Made by a program: the position numbers and the translations under genes. Source: Ruminococcus sp. (GTDB lineage: Bacteria; Bacillota; Clostridia; Oscillospirales; Acutalibacteraceae). Taken from it: a stretch of 46,035 nucleotides of DNA. The notes beneath the pieces are model-generated. The model was not told where the DNA came from, searched no databases, and worked only from the letters and a program-made list of their open reading frames with translations. Numbering within the stretch: the stretch's first letter is position 1; each line of letters opens with the position of its first letter. Below are positions 43,744-46,035 of the stretch, in pieces. Location: the NCBI GenBank assembly GCA_017416065.1, contig JAFQDM010000006.1, forward strand, positions 1-46,035. The letters run 5' to 3'.

Positions 43744-43772
43744 TTGACAATGTAAGTATTATCTGCTACAAT
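43744..43772 (+). promoter_or_regulatory. Promoter of pnuC
   Basis: TTGACA (43744-43749), a 17-bp spacer and TACAAT (43767-43772) on the plus strand, back to back with the mnmA promoter. Confidence 0.88.
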
Positions 43773-43778
43773 AGAGAT

Positions 43779-43869
43779 CACAAAATTCTATAACTGCCAC
43801 CGGGTAGGAAATGCTCAGCATTCGCAACACATCGTTAGGTCTTAGAAGATGTGTTTCGGATGTTTTTTG
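43779..43869 (+). promoter_or_regulatory. Attenuator-like leader of pnuC, candidate riboswitch
   Basis: The roughly 90-nt leader ends in an intrinsic terminator. Its arms CATTCGCAACACATC (43819-43833) and GATGTGTTTCGGATG (43848-43862) pair over 15 bp with one mismatch and one G-U pair, followed by TTTTTT (43863-43868). Just upstream, AATGC-TCA-GCATT (43810-43822) forms a hairpin that shares bases with the terminator's 5' arm, so the two folds exclude each other at the base. A conserved-looking CCACCGGGTAGG precedes it. PnuC genes are regulated by riboswitches in other bacteria (for example NAD+-II in streptococci), but I do not recognise this one. Confidence 0.6.
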
Positions 43870-43887
43870 TTTATTGGAGGGTTTACC

Positions 43888-44580
43888 GTGAAAAACAAAA
43901 TCAGAATCGGAGGACTTAACAGATTTGAAATCATCCTTTGGAGTGCATCGGCTGTTGTTATAATAGCATCATCTTTATTATCGGGTCATATCGACTATTT
44001 CTCCGTTATAGGCTCGCTTATCGGAATCACATCCCTGATCTACCTTGCAAAGGGATACGCAGTGGGTCAGGTGTTGATGATAATCTTCTCTTTATTCTAC
44101 GGAACTGTTTCTTATTTCACTCAATACTACGGAGAAATGATCACCTATCTTTGTATGACTATGCCAATGGCTGTGGTGGGTCTTGTGCAATGGCTCAGGA
44201 ATCCGTACAAAGACACAAAGGAGGTAAAGGTCAGCAAGGTATCCAAAAAGCAAGCTGCCCTTATGTATTTTTCTGCAGTATGCGTTACTGCCGCATTTTA
44301 CTTTGTGCTAAAGGCACTGGGTAACGCTTCCTTGATCATAAGCACGATCTCCATAACCACAAGCTTTATTGCGGCATACCTGACAGCATTGCGAAGCCCC
44401 TACTGTACTCTTTGCTACGGATGCAACGACGTGGTGCTGATCGCATTGTGGACTATAGCCTCCATAAAAGATCCTCAGAACATCTCTATGGTTGCCTGCT
44501 TTGCAACCTTCCTGGTCAATGACCTTTACGGTTTTTACAGCTGGAAGAAAATGGAAAAAAGACAAAATAAGAATTTGTAA
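43888..44580 (+). CDS. pnuC: PnuC-family nicotinamide riboside/vitamin transporter
   Basis: 230 residues with about seven membrane helices. PnuC features include FEIILWSASAVVIIAS, a long helix pair with YLAKGYAVGQVLMIIFSLFYG, and the W/N-rich C-terminal region YGCNDVVLIALWTIASI then FLVNDLYGFYSWKKM. Family members import nicotinamide riboside, thiamine or riboflavin by facilitated diffusion; which one is not decidable here. The start is GTG 43888 with GGAGGG 6 nt upstream; an earlier ATG (43849) lies inside the leader terminator and is rejected. Expression is probably governed by the leader terminator. Confidence 0.9.
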   Translation: MKNKIRIGGLNRFEIILWSASAVVIIASSLLSGHIDYFSVIGSLIGITSLIYLAKGYAVGQVLMIIFSLFYGTVSYFTQYYGEMITYLCMTMPMAVVGLVQWLRNPYKDTKEVKVSKVSKKQAALMYFSAVCVTAAFYFVLKALGNASLIISTISITTSFIAAYLTALRSPYCTLCYGCNDVVLIALWTIASIKDPQNISMVACFATFLVNDLYGFYSWKKMEKRQNKNL

Positions 44581-44616
44581 AAACACACCCGCCGTGAAAG
44601 AAACCACGACGGGTGT
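44579..44616. terminator. Terminator between pnuC and the LysR gene
   Basis: Stem ACACCCGCCGTG/CACGACGGGTGT (44585-44616). On the minus strand it is followed by GTTTTTAC, so it terminates the LysR gene best; it may also stop pnuC. Confidence 0.8.
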
Positions 44617-44622
44617 TCTGCA

Positions 44623-45495
44623 TTAATCAAGAGTAGATTTTACCCTGCTGATAAGAAAATCATAAAAGCTTTGTGCATAGCTTGATTCCGGCAAGGTGCT
44701 GTGAAGCTCAATAATAAGATCTCGAGAGCAAGCGGGAGCGCTTATGGGCAGCAGAGTAACATTTTCGTTGTTGATATCGCCCCAGGAATGCTCGGGCCAA
44801 AACGCAACTCCCGTGCCTGTACTGATAATGTTCTGCACTGCTGTACGTGAATCGGATTCAAACAGTATTTTGGGATAAAACCCTGCCTCTTTGCAGAATT
44901 CGTTACAAAGAGCACCAAAAAGCCTGGCACTTGAAAGCATTATAAACCCCTCTTCCTTTACGTCGGAAAGATTGACGGAAGTCATTTTTGCATAATCCGA
45001 GCTTTTGGGAACAGCAAGGTATATATTTTCTTTTTTTATGTATCTGCTCAGCTCAGATTCAGAGTTTGTAGGCACAAGTCCGTTTGTGTAAATAACTATA
45101 TTACAACCGGATTTCTGCTCACTTTGCTCGTAATCAAATACTACGTCGGGATTATTCCTTCTGAACTCAACAATGCTGTCTATAACAAAAGCAGATGCTG
45201 CAAGAATATTAAGCCTGACGGTCTTGGTTTCCTCCCCTTTCAGCTTGGCTATTTCAATAGGAATGCTGTCAATCTCAGGAAGTAAGGATTCAAGTCGATG
45301 AAACAGAAACTCCCCGTAAGCTGTAAGCACAATGTTCCTGCCCTTCTTAAAAAACAAAGGAACATCCAGCTCCTTCTCCAAAGATTTTATAGCCTGAGAA
45401 AGCGCCGGCTGAGCCAAAGATAGATACTCCGCCGCTTTGGTCATATGCTGAAGTTTTGCCACCGTGTAAAAATATCTTAGCTTGTGAAGCTCCAT
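44623..45495 (-). CDS. LysR-family transcriptional regulator
   Basis: 290 residues, typical length. The N-terminal winged helix-turn-helix reads MELHKLRYFYTVAKLQHMTKAAEYLSLAQPALSQAIKSLEKELDVPLFFKKGR, then a linker helix, then a substrate-binding domain (about 90-290) with AVQNIISTGTGVAFWPE. It is divergent from the small membrane-protein gene at 45605, the usual arrangement for a LysR regulator and its target. The effector is unknown. Its promoter and a palindromic site lie in the 109-bp intergenic region. Confidence 0.94.
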   Translation of the reverse strand: MELHKLRYFYTVAKLQHMTKAAEYLSLAQPALSQAIKSLEKELDVPLFFKKGRNIVLTAYGEFLFHRLESLLPEIDSIPIEIAKLKGEETKTVRLNILAASAFVIDSIVEFRRNNPDVVFDYEQSEQKSGCNIVIYTNGLVPTNSESELSRYIKKENIYLAVPKSSDYAKMTSVNLSDVKEEGFIMLSSARLFGALCNEFCKEAGFYPKILFESDSRTAVQNIISTGTGVAFWPEHSWGDINNENVTLLPISAPACSRDLIIELHSTLPESSYAQSFYDFLISRVKSTLD

Positions 45496-45508
45496 AGCAC
45501 TCCCACCT

Positions 45509-45523
45509 ATAAGTATTACTTAT
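45509..45523. promoter_or_regulatory. Palindromic LysR-type box
   Basis: ATAAGTATTACTTAT, symmetrical about its centre except the middle base, with the T-N11-A form of LysR sites. It lies between the lysR -10 box and the lysR start codon, fitting autorepression. Confidence 0.55.
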
Positions 45524-45536
45524 GATTTCTATAAGA

Positions 45537-45565
45537 ATAATATATTTTACTTTTCAGTCTGTCAA
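45537..45565 (-). promoter_or_regulatory. Promoter of the LysR gene
   Basis: TTGACA (45565-45560), a 17-bp spacer and TATTAT (45542-45537) on the minus strand. Confidence 0.82.
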
Positions 45566-45604
45566 GTGTATTATAAATAAAAATGAAAAGGAAGGTAGTT
45601 TATT

Positions 45605-45880
45605 ATGACACAAGTTTTCGAACTTATTATGCTGATTTGCTTTGGGCTTTCCTGGCCTATATCCGTTTATAAAAGTCTTACATCAAGGTCAATTCAAGGA
45701 AAAAGCCTGGCATTTATGATCGCTATAATCATAGGATACATCTGCGGTATTTTAGGCAAGATAATTGGTGGTGAGTTAAATTACGTAATAACTCTGTATC
45801 TGCTGAATCTGTTTTTTGTTTCTATGGATCTGGTCCTTTATTTCATAAATAGAAAACACAATAAAATACATCACAAATGA
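45605..45880 (+). CDS. Small three-helix membrane protein, PQ-loop/SemiSWEET-like
   Basis: 91 residues with three hydrophobic helices: FELIMLICFGLSWPISVYKS, SLAFMIAIIIGYICGILGKII and VITLYLLNLFFVSMDLVLYF, then a basic tail. The WPISVYKSL and GYICGILGK segments and the size match single-bundle SemiSWEET-type PQ-loop proteins, which work as homodimeric sugar (or other small molecule) carriers. The start ATG follows AAGGAAGG. It is divergently transcribed from the LysR regulator, so it is probably that regulator's target. The family call is moderate and the substrate unknown. Confidence 0.65.
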   Translation: MTQVFELIMLICFGLSWPISVYKSLTSRSIQGKSLAFMIAIIIGYICGILGKIIGGELNYVITLYLLNLFFVSMDLVLYFINRKHNKIHHK

Positions 45881-45899
45881 AAAAGCAGGGCGGATAATA

Positions 45900-46035
45900 T
45901 GCACCCCAAAAGTTAGACACTTTTGGAGGTGCATATTTTTATGTCAAAAAAAGGTCACAAACACAAAAAGTATAGTGCAGAATTTAAAATAGGTGTTATA
46001 ATGGACATGCGAGAACATCATTTAGGATATTGTGA
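45900..46035 (+). mobile_element. Left end of an IS3-family insertion sequence (truncated by window)
   Basis: The terminal sequence TGCACCCCAAAAGTTAGACA (45900-45919) is typical of IS3-family (IS150-like) ends. It forms a hairpin with CTTTTGGAGGTGCA just inside. Transposase reading starts 41 nt in. The right end and any target duplication are outside the window. Confidence 0.85.
45941..46035 (+). CDS. IS3-family transposase OrfA, N-terminal fragment at window edge
   Basis: Only 31 codons are visible, starting MSKKGHKHKKYSAEFKIGVI, matching the beginning of IS3-family OrfA helix-turn-helix proteins (the KYSAEFK signature). GGAGGT lies 11 nt before the ATG. The frame is open to the end of the window, so completeness cannot be judged. 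Confidence 0.85.
   Translation, partial: MSKKGHKHKKYSAEFKIGVIMDMREHHLGYC

Overview
The window looks like a chromosomal segment from a Gram-positive, endospore-forming Clostridia species, probably of the Oscillospirales/Ruminococcus type. This is inferred from a T-box upstream of thrS, the dnaG-rpoD pair with DnaD and a DnaI-type loader, sporulation genes (yqfC, yqfD, ylbJ), BspA-type leucine-rich repeats joined to a type I dockerin, and moderate-to-low GC. Nearly all intergenic gaps carry clear TTGACA/TATAAT-like promoters with 16-18 bp spacers and stem-loop/T-run terminators.

Layout. (1) 1-7569, minus: one uninterrupted reading frame of at least 2,523 codons that runs off the left edge. It encodes a giant secreted protein with GLUG-repeat modules, Ig-like and SH3-like modules and a metallophosphoesterase-like domain with substituted metal ligands. 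Its upstream region has a promoter, a structured leader and a palindrome. (2) 8013-8676: tRNA-Pro(CGG) and tRNA-Gln(CTG), separated by a tandem array of truncated, remodelled tRNA-Pro 5' halves, the last of which is split by a GC-rich insert. (3) 8696-13677, minus: dnaG, rpoD, a DnaD-domain gene and a DnaI/DnaC-like loader, that is, replication initiation together with the housekeeping sigma factor. (4) 13828-17897, minus: an IMPACT/YigZ protein, ribosomal protein L31, a VanY-like protein lacking its zinc ligands, and thrS under T-box control. (5) 17945-24833: a secreted LRR-dockerin protein, a membrane protein with a long acidic tail, a SpoIID-like remnant, a DacA-type D,D-carboxypeptidase, a small metallophosphoesterase, and a DUF2975/XRE pair with an iterated operator-like sequence. 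(6) 24930-34186: recG, a FakA/YloV-like protein, ymdB, yqfD, yqfC, then ylbJ and asnB on the plus strand. (7) 34242-38816, minus: a 1,524-residue secreted GH25 plus CHAP cell-wall hydrolase with SH3b and InlB-type repeats. (8) 39156-45880: a PAP2 phosphatase, tcdA with a PfkB kinase, a divergent fructose-type EIIC-like transporter without EIIA/EIIB, mnmA, pnuC behind a leader that looks like a transcription-attenuating riboswitch, and a LysR regulator divergent from a three-helix PQ-loop/SemiSWEET-like protein. (9) 45900-end: the left end and first codons of an IS3-family element.

Most of the window is conserved housekeeping. The most unusual items are the tRNA-Pro-half array, the pnuC leader, the leader of the giant surface gene, the DUF2975/XRE operator repeats, and a recurring pattern of enzyme-family proteins whose catalytic or metal-binding residues are altered (VanY-like, SpoIID-like, two metallophosphoesterases). 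I did not find a defence island, CRISPR array, prophage or biosynthetic cluster. All family assignments are from reading the sequence by eye; no database search was run.
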